Part shown: piece after piece, positions 51,123 to 63,208 of the stretch | Numbering within the stretch: the first letter of the stretch is position 1 | Layout: each line of letters opens with the position of its first letter | Source: Arenicola marina | Lineage: Eukaryota > Annelida > Polychaeta > Arenicolidae | Assembly (NCBI GenBank): GCA_964019135.1 | Contig: CAXHSH010001379.1 | Span: forward strand, 186,001-250,000 | Reading direction: 5' to 3' | DNA: 64,000 bases | The notes under the pieces: generated by a model | Database searches by the model: none | Seen by the model: the letters and a program-made list of their open reading frames with translations, nothing else | What the model was told of the DNA's origin: nothing | Made by a program: the position numbers and the translations under genes

Positions 51123-52482
51123 ATGTCTCAGGGAAGGCATCAGGGAGGGCATCAGAGAGGGCATCAGGAAGGGCATCAGCAAAGGCATCAGATCGACATC
51201 CCCCAGGTCGCGCATCCGGGAGGGCATGAGGGTGGGCATCAGAAGGACATTCCCCGGGGAGGGCATCAGGGAAGGCATCAGAATGACATGCCTCAGGGAA
51301 AACCTCAGGGAGGGCAACATGGAGGGCATGAGAAGGACATCCCCAGGAAGGGAGTCATGGAGGGCATCAGGGAGAGCATTAAATGGACATCGCCCAGGGA
51401 GGGCATCAGGGAGAGCATCATGGAGAGGATCAGCTGGCCATCCCCCAGGGAGGGCATCAGGGAGAGCATCATGGAGAGGATCAGCTGGCCATCCCCAAGG
51501 GAGGGCATCAGGGAGGGCATCAGGGAGGTCATCAGCGAGGGCATCAGAAGGACATCCCCCAGGGAGGGCATTAGAGAGGGTATTCAGGGAGGGCATCAGA
51601 TGGACATCCCCAAGGGAGGGCATCAGGGAGGGCTTCAGGCAGAGAATCAGATGGACATCCCCCAGGGAGGGCATCAGGGAAGGCATCAAGGAGGGCATCA
51701 GGGAGGGCATCAGAAGTACAGCCCCCAGGGAGGGCATCACGGAGGGCATCACGCGGGGCATCAAATGGACATCTCCCAGGGAGGGCATCAGGGAGAGCAT
51801 CAGATGGAAATCCCCCAGGGAGGGCATAATAGAGGGCATCAGATGGAAATCCCTCAGGGAGGGCATCATGGAGGGCGTCAGAAGGACATCCAACAGGGAG
51901 GGCATCAGGGAGGGCTTCAGGGGGAGCATCAGATGGACATCCGCCAAGGAGGCCATCAGATAGACATCCCCCAGGGAGGGAATCAGGGATGGCATGCGAT
52001 GGAAATCCCCCAGGGAGGGCATCAGTGAGAGCCTCAAACAGAGAATCAGATGGACATCTCCCAGGGAATGCATGAAGGAGGGCATCAGGGAGGGCATCAG
52101 AAGTACATCCCCCAGGGAGGGCATCAGGGAGGGCATCAGATGGACATCCCCCAGGTAGGGCATCAGATGGACATCCCCCAGGGAGGGCATCAAGGAGGGC
52201 ATCAGGGAAGGCATCAGAAGAACATCCCCCAGGGACAGCGTTAGGTAAGGCATCAGGGAGGGCATCAGAGAGGGCATCATTTGGTCATCCCCCAGTGAGG
52301 GCGTCAAGGATGGCATCAGAGAGAGCATCAGATGGACATCCCCCAGGGAGGGCATCAGGGAGGGCATCAGAAGGAGCATCAGATGGACATACCCCAGGGA
52401 GGGCATCAGGGAGGACATCATCAGAAGGACACCCCCCGGGGAGGGCATCAGGGAGAGCATCAGGGAGAGCATCAGATGCTCT
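51123..52482. repeat. G+C-rich cassette 8 (1,360 bp, type alpha)
   Basis: It has the doubled 54-bp segment of cassettes 4 and 6. A private change GGGCATAATAGAGG lies near 51824 (others have GGGCATCATAGAGG). The right near-palindrome is at 52466-52482. Confidence 0.92.
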
Positions 52483-55400
52483 AAACACACCAGATTGCAG
52501 CATTACACCTGCCAAAACACCCGGTACGAGCGACATACTGCTCAAAACACTCGCTTTTAGGGACATACTACTCATAACATTCGCTTTTAGGGATATACTT
52601 CACCCAACACTCAGTTATAGCGACATCATGTACAAATCACTCGGCTTTAGCGATATACAACACAAACAGACATGATTCGATCATTTTATTAAGCAAAAAA
52701 ACACTCGGTACAAGCGATATACTGCTAAAAACACCCGGTTTTAGGTACATGCTCCACAAAACATTCGGTTATAGCGACATACTGCGCAAACCACACTCGG
52801 TTTTAGCGATATACTATTCAAAACATTCGCTTTTATGGGCATACTACTAAAAACATTCGCTTTTAGGGATATACAACATCGAACACTTAGTTATAGCGGC
52901 ATACTCTACAAATCACTCGGCTTTAGCGATATACAACTAAAAACATACATGGTTCGATCAATTTATTAACCAAAACACTCGGTTCTAACGATATACTACT
53001 CAAAACACTCTGTTTTAAGGATTTACTACATATAACACTCGAGATATACTGTACAAAACACTCGGTTATAGCGACATACTGCACAAAACACACTCGGTTT
53101 TAGCGATATATTATTCAAAACACCCGCATTTATGGATATACTACACCAAACTCTCAGGTATGGCGACATTCGGTACAAAACACTCGGCTTTAGTGATATA
53201 CAACACAAACAAACATGGTTCGATCATTTTCTTGACCAAAACACTCGGTTCTATCGATATACTGCTCAAAACACTCTGTTTTAAAGATTTACTATACAAA
53301 AAACTCGGTTATAGCGGCATTCGGTACAAAACACTCGGCTTTAGCGATATGCAACACAAACAAACTTGATTCGATCATTTTCTTGACCAAAACACTCGGT
53401 TCTACCGATATGCTACTCAGAAGACTCGTTTTAGGGACATACTACTAAAAAACATTCGCTTTTAGGGATATACTTCACCCAACACTCTGTTATAGCGACA
53501 TCCTGTACAAATCCCTCGGCTTTAGCGATATACAACACAAACAGAAATGATACGATCATTTTATTAACCAAAACACTCGGTACGAGCGATATACTGCTAA
53601 AAACACCCTTCACAAAACCTTCAGTTAAAGCGACATACTGTATAAAACAGACGTTTTTAGCGATATACTATTTAAAACACTCGCTTTTAGGGATATGCTA
53701 CACAAAACACTCTGTTATAGCGGCATACTGTACAAATCAGTCGCCTTTAGCGATATACACCACAAACACACATGGTTCGACCATTTTATGAATCAAAACA
53801 CTCGGTTCTACCGCTATACTGCTCAAAACACTCGGTTTTAGGGATTTACAATACAAAACACTCGGTTATAGCGATATACTGTTCAAAACGCTCGGTTGTA
53901 GTGACATACTGTACAAAACACTCGGTTTTAGCAATATATTAGGGAAACACACCAGATTCCAGTATTCCACTTACCAAAACACCCGGTACGAGAGATATAC
54001 TGCTCAAAACACACGGTTATAGCAACATAATGTACATCACACTCGGTTTTAGCCACATAGTACGTTAACACACCAGATTGCATCATTACACCTGCCAAAA
54101 CAACCGGTACGAGCGATATACTGCACAAAACACTCGGTTTTAGGGACATACTGCACAACCCATCCGGTTAAAGCGACATACTGTACAAAACACTCGGCAT
54201 TAGCGATAAACAACACAAACAAACATGATTCGATCATATGCTTGACCAAAACACCGGGTTCTACCGATGTACTGCTCAAAACACTCGGTTTTAGGGATAT
54301 ACTACACCAAACACTTAGTTATAGCGGCATACTCTACAAATCACTCGGCTTTAGCGATATACAACACAAACACACATGGTTCGATCATTTTATTAACCAA
54401 AACACTCGGTTCTAACGATATACTACTCAAAACACTCGCTTTTAGAGATATGCTACACAAAACCCTCGGTTATACCGACATTCTGTACAAAACCCTCGGG
54501 TTTAAGGGACATACTACTCAAAACACTCGCTTTTAGGGATATACTTCACCCAACACTCAGTTATAGCGAAAAACGGTACAAAACACTCGGCTGTAGTGAT
54601 ATAGAACACAAGCAAACATGATTCGATCATTTTCTTAAACAAAACACTCGGCTCGACCGATATACTGCTCAAAACACTCGCCTTTAGGGACATACTACTA
54701 AAAACATTCGCTTTTAGGAATATGCATCACCCAACACTCAGTTAAAGCGACATCATGTACAAATCACTCGGCTTTAGCGATATACAATACAAACAGACAT
54801 GATTCGATCATTTTATTAAGCAAAACACTCGGTACAAGCGATATACTGCTAAAAACACCCGGTTTTAGGTACAAAATACACAAAACATTCGATTATAGCG
54901 ACATACTGCGCAAACCACACTCGGTTTTAGCGATATACTATTCAAAACACTCCCTTTTAGGGACATACTACTAAAAGCATTCGCTTTTAGGGATATACAA
55001 CATCGAACACTTAGTTATAGCGGCATACTCTACAAATCACTCGGCTTTTATCGATATACAACTCAAACACACATGGTTCGATCATTTTATTAACCAATAT
55101 ACTCGGTTCTAACGATATACTACTCAAAACACTCTGTTTTAAGGATTTACTACATATAACACTCGGTTATAGCGATATACTGTAAAACACACTCGGTTAT
55201 AGCGACATATTGTACAAAACAGTCGGTACGAGCGATATACTGCTCAAAACATACGGTACAAAACACTCGGCTTTGGTGATATACAACACAAACAAACATG
55301 GTTCGATCATTGTATTAACCAAAACACTCGGTTCTATCGATGTACTGCTCAAAAAACTCGCTTTTAGGGATATACTAGACGAAGCACTCAGTTATAGGAA

Positions 55401-58400
55401 TTTACTGTACAAAACACTCGGTAATAGCGACATACTCTACAACACACCCGGTTTTAATGATATACTACTCCAACACTCGCCTTTAGTTACATACTATATC
55501 AAACACTTAGTTATAGCGGCATACTCTACAAATCACTCGGCTTTAGCGATATACAACACAAACACACATGGTTCGATCATTTTATTAACAAAACGCCCGG
55601 TTCTAACGATATACTGCTCAAAACACTCGCTTTTAGGGATATACTACACCAACTCTCAGGTATAGCGACATACGGAACAAACACTCGGCTTTAGTAATAT
55701 ACAACACAAACAAACATGATTCGATCATTTTCTTGACCAAAACACTCGGTCTACGATATGCTACTCAAAACACTCGCTTTTAGGGATATGCTACACGAAG
55801 CACTCGATTATAGGGATTTACTGTACAAAACACTCGGTAATAGCGGCATACTCTACAAATCACTCGGTTTTAGCCATATACAACACAAACACACATGGTT
55901 CGATCATTTTATTACCAAAACACTCTGTTCTAACGATATACTACTCAAAACACTCGGTTTTAAGGATTTACTACACATAACACTCGGTTATAGCGATATA
56001 CTGTAAAAGACCCTCGGTTATAGCGAAATATTGTACAAAACACTCGGTTTTAGCGACATACTAGGGAAGCACACCAGATTCCAGTATTCCACTTCCCAAA
56101 ACACTCGGGAAGAGCGATATGCTGCTCAAAACACTCGGTACGAGCGATATACTGCTCAAAACACTCGGTACGAGCGATATACTACTCAAAACACTCGGGT
56201 ACGAGCGATATACTGCTTAAAACACTCGGTTATATCGACATACTGCACAAAACACAAACGGTTTTAGCGATTATTATTATCAAAACACTCGCTTTTAGGG
56301 ATATACTATACCAAACTCTCAGGTATAGCGACATACGTACAAAACACTCGGCTTTAGTGATATACAACACAAACAAACATGATTCGATCATTTTCTTGAC
56401 CAAATCACTCGGTTCAATCCATATGCTGCTCAAAACACTCGGTTTTAGGGAATTTACCATACAAAACACTCGGTTATAGCGACATATTCTACACGCACCC
56501 TGTTTAATGATATACTACACAAAACACTCGCTTCTAGGGACATACTATGCAAAACACTCGGTTATAGCGACATACTGCATAAAATACACTCGGTTTTAGC
56601 GATAGATTATTCAAAACACTCGCTTTTCGGGATATACTACACCAAACTCTCCGGTATAGCGACATACGGAACAAAACACAAACGGTTTTAGCGATATATT
56701 ATTCAAAACACTCGCTTTTAGGGATATACTACACCAAACTCTCAGGTATAGCGACATTCGGTACAAAACACTCGGCTTTAGCGATATAAAACACAAACAA
56801 ACATGATTCGATCCTTTTCTTGACCAAAACACTCGCGTTTAGGGATATGCTACACGAAACACTCGGTTATAGGGATTTACTGTACAAAACACTCGGTAAT
56901 AGCGACATACTCTACAACACACCCGGTTTTAATGATATAGTACTCCAACACTCGCCGTTAGTTATATACTACATCAAACACTTAGTTATAGCGGCATACT
57001 CTACAAATCACTCGGCTTTAGCGATATACAACACAAACACACATGGTTCGATCATTTTATTAACCAAAACGCTCGGTTCTAACGATATACTGCTCAAAAC
57101 ACTCGGTGTTGCTGATTTACTACGTATAACACTCAATTTATATACTGTTAAACACACTCAGTTATAGCGAAATATTGTACAAAACACTCGGTTTTAGCGA
57201 CATACTAGGGAAGCACACCAGATTCCAGTATTCCACCTCCCAAAACACTCGGTAAGAGCGATATACTGCTCAAAACACTCGGTACGAGCGATATACTGCT
57301 CAAAACACTCGGTTATAGCGACATACTGCACAAAACACACTCGGTTTTAGCGATATATTATTCAAAACACTCGCCTTTAGGAATATACTACACCAAACTC
57401 TCAGGTATAGCGACATACGGTACAAAACAGTCGGCTTTAGTGATATACAACACAAATACACATGATTCGATCATTTTCTTGACCAAAACACTCGGTTCTA
57501 CCGATATACTGCTCAAAACACTCGGTTTTATGGATTTTCTACACAAAACACTCGGTTATAGCGACAGTCGGTACAAAACACTCGGCTTTAGCGATATAAA
57601 ACACGAACAAACATGATTCGATCATTTTCTTGACCAAAACACTCGCTTTGAGGGATACACTACACGAAGCACTCGGTTATAGGGATATACTGTACAAAAC
57701 ACTCGGTAATAGCGACATACTCTACAACACACTCTGTTTTAATGATATACTACTCAAAACACTCGCTTTTAGTGACATACTATGCAAAACACTCGGTCAT
57801 AGCGACATACTGCACAAAACACACTCGGTTTTAGTGATATATTATTCAAAACCCTCGCTTTTAGGGATATACTACACCAAACTCTCCGGTATAGCGACAT
57901 ACGGAACAAAACACTCGGCTTTAGTGATATACAACACAAACAAACATGATTCGATCATTTTCTTGACCAAAACACTCGGTTCTACCGATATGCTACTCAA
58001 AACACTCGCTTTTAGGGACATACTACTAAAAAAACATTCGCTTTTAGGCATATACTTCACCCAACACTCAGTTATAGCGACATCCTGTACAAATCCATCG
58101 GCTTTAGCGATATACAACACAAACAGAAATGATACGATCATTTTATTAACCAAAACACTCGGTACGAGCGATATACTGCTAAAAACACCCTTCGCAAAAC
58201 CTTCAGTTAAAGCGACATACTGTATAAAACAGACGTTTTTAGCGATATACTATTTAAAACACTCGCTTTCAGGGATATGCTACACAAAACACTCTGTTAT
58301 AGCGGCATACTGTACAAAGCAGTCGTCTTTAGCGATATATACCACAAACACACATGGTTCGACCATTTTATTAATCAAAACACTCGGTTCTACCGCTATA

Positions 58401-58782
58401 CTACTCAAAACACTCGGTTTTAGGGATATACAATACAAAACACTCGGTTATAGCGATATACTGTACAAAACGCTCGGTTGTAGTGACATACTGTACAAAA
58501 CACTCGGTTTTAGCAATATACTAGGGAAACACACCAGATTCCACTTACCAAAACACCCGGTACGAGAGATATACTGCTCAAAACACACGGCTATAGCAAC
58601 ATAATGTACATCACACTCGGTTTTAGCCTCATAGTACGTTAACACACCAGATTGCATCATTACACCTGCCAAAACAACCGGTACGAGCGATATACTACTC
58701 AAAACACTCGCTTTTAGAGATATGCTACACAAAACCCTCGGTTATACCGACATACTGTACAAAACACTCGGGTTTTAGGGAC
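52483..58782. repeat. 30-bp monomer array, segment 9
   Basis: 6,300 bp of family 1 containing a patch of clustered indels (55587-56515). The empty cassette site at 54501-54512 has one change (TTTAAGGGACAT). Nothing other than family 1 monomers and their spacers is seen. Confidence 0.9.
55587..56515. other. Patch of clustered indels, probable low-quality consensus
   Basis: Compared with the equivalent stretch 48041-48975, this patch has losses of one base near 55588, 55650, 55681, 55750, 55754 and 55914. It then has single gains near 56198 and 56451, a one-base-longer scrambled AT run at 56271-56281, a loss near 56337, and a net loss of two near 56493-56505. The offset between copies goes from 7,546 to 7,540 and stays there at both ends, which agrees with these counts. 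I noticed no comparable patch elsewhere in the window, where copies differ mainly by substitutions and large deletions. Many of the changes are in short runs of one base. An error in assembly or polishing is the simplest reading. Confidence 0.75.
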
Positions 58783-60130
58783 ATGCCTCAGGGAAGGCGT
58801 CAGGGAGGGCATCAGAGAGGGCATCAGGAAGGGCATCAGCAAAGGCATCAGATCGACATCCCCCAGGTCGCGCATCCGGGAGGGCATGAGGGTGGGCATC
58901 AGAAGGACATTCCCCGGGGAGGGCATCAGGGAAGGCATCAGAATGACATGCCTCAGGGAAAACCTCAGGGAGGGCAACATGGAGGGCATGAGAAGGACAT
59001 CCCCAGGAAGGGAGTCATGGAGGGCATCAGGGAGAGCATTAAATGGACATCGCCCAGGGAAGGCATCAGGGAGGGCATCAGGGAGAGCATCAGGTGGACA
59101 TCCCCCAGGGAGGGCATCAGGGAGAGCATCAGGGAGAGTATCAGCTGGCCATCCCCAAGGGAGGGCATCAGGGAGGTCATCAGCGAGGGCATCAGAAGGA
59201 CATCCCCCAGGGAGGGCATTAGAGAGGGTATTCAGGGAGGGCATCAGATGGACATCCCCAAGGGAGGGCATCAGGGAGGGCTTCAGGCAGAGAATCAGAT
59301 GGACATCCCCCAGGGAGGGCATCAGGGAAGGCATCAAGGAGGGCATCAGGGAGGGCATCAGAAGTACAGCCCCCAGGGAGGGCATCACGGAGGGCATCAC
59401 GCGGGGCATCAAATGGACATCTCCCAGGGAGGGCATCAGGGAGAGCATCAGATGGAAATCCCCCAGGGAGGGCATCATAGAGGGCATCAAATGGAAATCC
59501 CCCAGGGAGGGCATCATGGAGGGCATCAGAAGGACATCCAACAGGGAGGGCATCAGGGAGGGCTTCAGGGGGAGCATCAGATGGACATCCGCCAAGGAGG
59601 CCATCAGATAGACATCCCCCAGGGAGGGAATCAGGGATGGCATGCGATGGAAATCCCCCAGGGAGGGCATCAGTGAGAGCCTCAAACAGAGAATCAGATG
59701 GACATCTCCCAGGGAATGCATGAAGGAGGGCATCAGGGAGGGCATCAGAAGTACATCCCCCAGGGAGGGCATCAGGGAGGGCATCAGATGGACATCCCCC
59801 AGGTAGGGCATCAGATGGACATCCCCCAGGGAGGGCATCAAGGAGGGCATCAGGGAAGGCATCAGAAGAACATCCCCCAGGGACAGCGTTAGGTAAGGCA
59901 TCAGGGAGGGCATCAGAGAGGGCATCATTTGGTCATCCCCCAGTGAGGGCGTCAAGGATGGCATCAGAGAGGGCATCAGATGGACATCCCCCAGGGAGGG
60001 CATCAGGGAGGGCATCAGAAGGAGCATCAGATGGACATACCCCAGGGAGGGCATCAGGGAGGACATCATCAGAAGGACACCCCCCGGGGAGGGCATCAGG
60101 GAGAGCATCAGGGAGAGCATCAGATGCTCT
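58783..60130. repeat. G+C-rich cassette 9 (1,348 bp)
   Basis: It resembles cassettes 1 and 10 rather than the alpha and beta types, and lacks one 12-bp subunit near 59165. Private changes include GGAAGGCGTCAGGG near 58793, CAGGGAAGGCATCAGG near 59054 and CATCAAATGGAAATC near 59486. The right near-palindrome is at 60114-60130. Confidence 0.92.
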
Positions 60131-61848
60131 AAACACACCAGATTGCAGCATTACACCTGCCAAAACACCCGGTACGAGCGACATACTGCTCAAAACACTC
60201 GCTTTTAGGGACATACTACTCATAACATTCGCTTTTAGGGATATACTTCACCCAACACTCAGTTATAGCGACATCATGTACAAATCACTCGGCTTTAGCG
60301 ATATACAACACAAACAGACATAATTCGATCATTTTATTAAGCAAAAAAACACTCGGTACAAGCGATATACTGCTAAAAACACCCGGTTTTAGGTACATGC
60401 TCCACAAAACATTCGGTTATAGCGACATACTGCGCAAACCACACTCGGTTTTAGCGATATACTATTCAAAACATTCGCTTTTATGGGCATACTACTAAAA
60501 ACATTCGCTTTTAGGGATATACAACATCGAACACTTAGTTATAGCGGCATACTCTACAAATCACTCGGCTTTAGCTATATACAACTAAAAACATACATGG
60601 TTCGATCAATTTATTAACCAAAACACTCGGTTCTAACGATATACTACTCAAAACACTCTGTTTTAAGGATTTACTACATATAACACTCGAGATATACTGT
60701 ACAAAACACTCGGTTATAGCAACATACTGCACAAAACACACTCGGTTTTAGCGACATATTATTCAAAACACCCGCATTTATGGATATACTACACCAAAGT
60801 CTCAGGTATAGCGACATTCGGTACAAAACACTCGGCTTTAGTGATATACAACACAAACAAACATGGTTCGATCATTTTCTTGACCAAAACACTCGGTTCT
60901 ATCGATATACTGCTCAAAACACTCTGTTTTAAAGATTTACTATACAAAAAACTCGGTTATAGCGGCATTCGGTACAAAACACTCGGCTTTAGCGATATGC
61001 AACACAAACAAACTTGATTCGATCATTTTCTTGACCAAAACACTCGGTTCTACCGATATGCTACTCAGAAGACTCGTTTTAGGGACATACTACTAAAAAA
61101 CATTCGCTTTTAGGGATATACTTCACCCAACACTCTGTCATAGCGACATCCTGTACAAATCCCTCGGCTTTAGCGATATACAACACAAACAGAAATGATA
61201 CGATCATTTTATTAACCAAAACACTCGGTACGAGCGATATACTGCTAAAAACACCCTTCACAAAACCTTCAGTTAAAGCGACATACTGTATAAAACAGAC
61301 GTTTTTAGCGATATACTATTTAAAACACTCGCTTTTAGGGATATGCTACACAAAACACTCTGTTATAGCGGCATACTGTACAAATCAGTGGCCTTTAGCG
61401 ATATACACCACAAACACACATGGTTCGACCATTTTATTAATCAAAACACTCGGTTCTACCGCTATACTACTCAAAACACTCGGTTTTAGGGATTTACAAT
61501 ACAAAACACTCGGTTAAAGCGATATACTGTACAAAACGCTCGGTTGTAGTGACATACTGTACAAAACACTCGGTTTTAGCAATATACTAGGGAAACACAC
61601 CAGATTCCACTTACCAAAACAACCGGTACGAGAGATATACTGCTCAAAACACACGGCTATAGCAACATAATGTACATCACACTCGGTTTTAGCCACATAG
61701 TACGTTAACACACCAGATTGCATTATTACACCTGCCAAAACAACCGGTACGAGCGATATACTACTCAAAACACTCGCTTTTAGAGATATGCTACACAAAA
61801 CCCTCGGTTATACCGACATACTGTACAAAACACTCGGGTTTTAGGGAC
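60131..61848. repeat. 30-bp monomer array, segment 10 (shortened)
   Basis: 1,718 bp. It follows the usual post-cassette order to about 61.4 kb. At a spacer reading ACACATGGTTCGACC it then switches to the sequence that normally lies just before a cassette, omitting roughly 4.5 kb. No empty cassette site remains in it. Confidence 0.88.
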
Positions 61849-63208
61849 ATGCCTCAGGGAAGGCATCAGGGAGGGCATCAGAGAGGGCATCAGGAAGGGC
61901 ATCAGCAAAGGCATCAGATCGACATCCCCCAGGTCGCGCATCCGGGAGGGCATGAGGATGGGCATCAGAAGGACATTCCCCGGGGAGGGCATCAGGGAAG
62001 GCATCAGAATGACATGCCTCAGGGAAAACCTCAGGGAGGGCAACATGGAGGGCATGAGAAGGACATCCCCAGGAAGGGAGTCATGGAGGGCATCAGGGAG
62101 AGCATTAAATGGACATCGCCCAGGGAGAGCATCAGGGAGGGCATCAGGGAGAGCATCAGCTAGACATCCCCCAGGGAGGGCATCAGGGAGAGCATCAGGG
62201 AGAGTATCAGCTGGCCATCCCCAAGGGAGGGCATCAGGGAGGGCATCAGGGAGGTCATCAGCGAGGGCATCAGAAGGACATCCCCCAGGGAGGGCATTAG
62301 AGAGGGTATTCAGGGAGGGCATCAGATGGACATCCCCAAGGGAGGGCATCAGGGAGGGCTTCAGGCAGAGAATCAGATGGACATCCCCCAGGGAGGGCAT
62401 CAGGGAAGGCATCAAGGAGGGCATCAGGGAGGGCATCAGAAGTACAGCCCCCAGGGAGGGCATTACGGAGGGCATCACGCGGGGCATCAAATGGACATCT
62501 CCCAGGGAGGGCATCAGGGAGAGCATCAGATGGAAATCCCCCAGGGAGGGCATCATAGAGGGCATCAGATGGAAATCCCCCAGGGAGGGCATCATGGAGG
62601 GCATCAGAAGGACATCCAACAGGGAGGGCATCAGGGAGGGCTTCAGGGGGAGCATCAGATGGACATCCGCCAAGGAGGCCATCAGATAGACATCCCCCAG
62701 GGAGGGAATCAGGGATGGCATGCGATGGAAATCCCCCAGGGAGGGCATCAGTGAGAGCCTCAAACAGAGAATCAGATGGACATCTCCCAGGGAATGCATG
62801 AAGGAGGGCATCAGGGAGGGCATCAGAAGTACATCCCCCAGGGAGGGCATCAGGGAGGGCATCAGATGGACATCCCCCAGGTAGGGCATCAGATGGACAT
62901 CCCCCAGGGAGGGCATCAAGGAGGGCATCAGGGAAGGCATCAGAAGAACATCCCCCAGGGACAGCGTTAGGTAAGGCATCAGGGAGGGCATCAGAGAGGG
63001 CATCATTTGGTCATCCCCCAGTGAGGGCGTCAAGGATGGCATCAGAGAGGGCATCAGATGGACATCCCCCAGGGAGGGCATCAGGGAGGGCATCAGAAGG
63101 AGCATCAGATGGACATACCCCAGGGAGGGCATCAGGGAGGACATCATCAGAAGGACACCCCCCGGGGAGGGCATCAGGGAGAGCATCAGGGAGAGCATCA
63201 GATGCTCT
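61849..63208. repeat. G+C-rich cassette 10 (1,360 bp)
   Basis: Full-length and close to cassette 1. Private changes include GAGGATGGGCATC near 61952, CCCAGGGAGAGCATC near 62119 and CATCAGCTAGACATC near 62155. The last creates a stop in one plus-strand frame that is open in the other cassettes, while the minus-strand frame stays open. The right near-palindrome is at 63192-63208. Confidence 0.92.

Larger units (their letters stand above)
50090..58782. repeat. Start of a third higher-order unit, mosaic
   Basis: It begins like units A and B and contains an alpha cassette (51123). However, it keeps the 13 bp near 53810 that both A and B lack. Its sequence from 57630 resembles 12653 (AAAACCCTCGC near 57849) as well as 25764 and 42502 (the A7 tract near 58028). 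It is therefore not a simple third copy but a recombinant of related units. Confidence 0.75.
58783..61848. repeat. 3,066-bp truncated higher-order unit
   Basis: It holds one cassette but only 1,718 bp of family 1 instead of about 6.2 kb. It is repeated from 61849 to the window end. Both copies share variants not noticed elsewhere: CATAATTCG (60322 and 63400), TTAGCTATATAC (near 60572 and 63652) and TTATAGCAACATAC (near 60719 and 63797). Not every site agrees; for example CAAAGTCTCAGG near 60796 versus CAAACTCTCAGG near 63871. Confidence 0.82.

Noticed and set aside
55210..55665. A truncated gene ending in the indel patch
   Set aside because: The apparent truncation is only a frame shift of satellite sequence caused by the one-base losses near 55588 and 55650.
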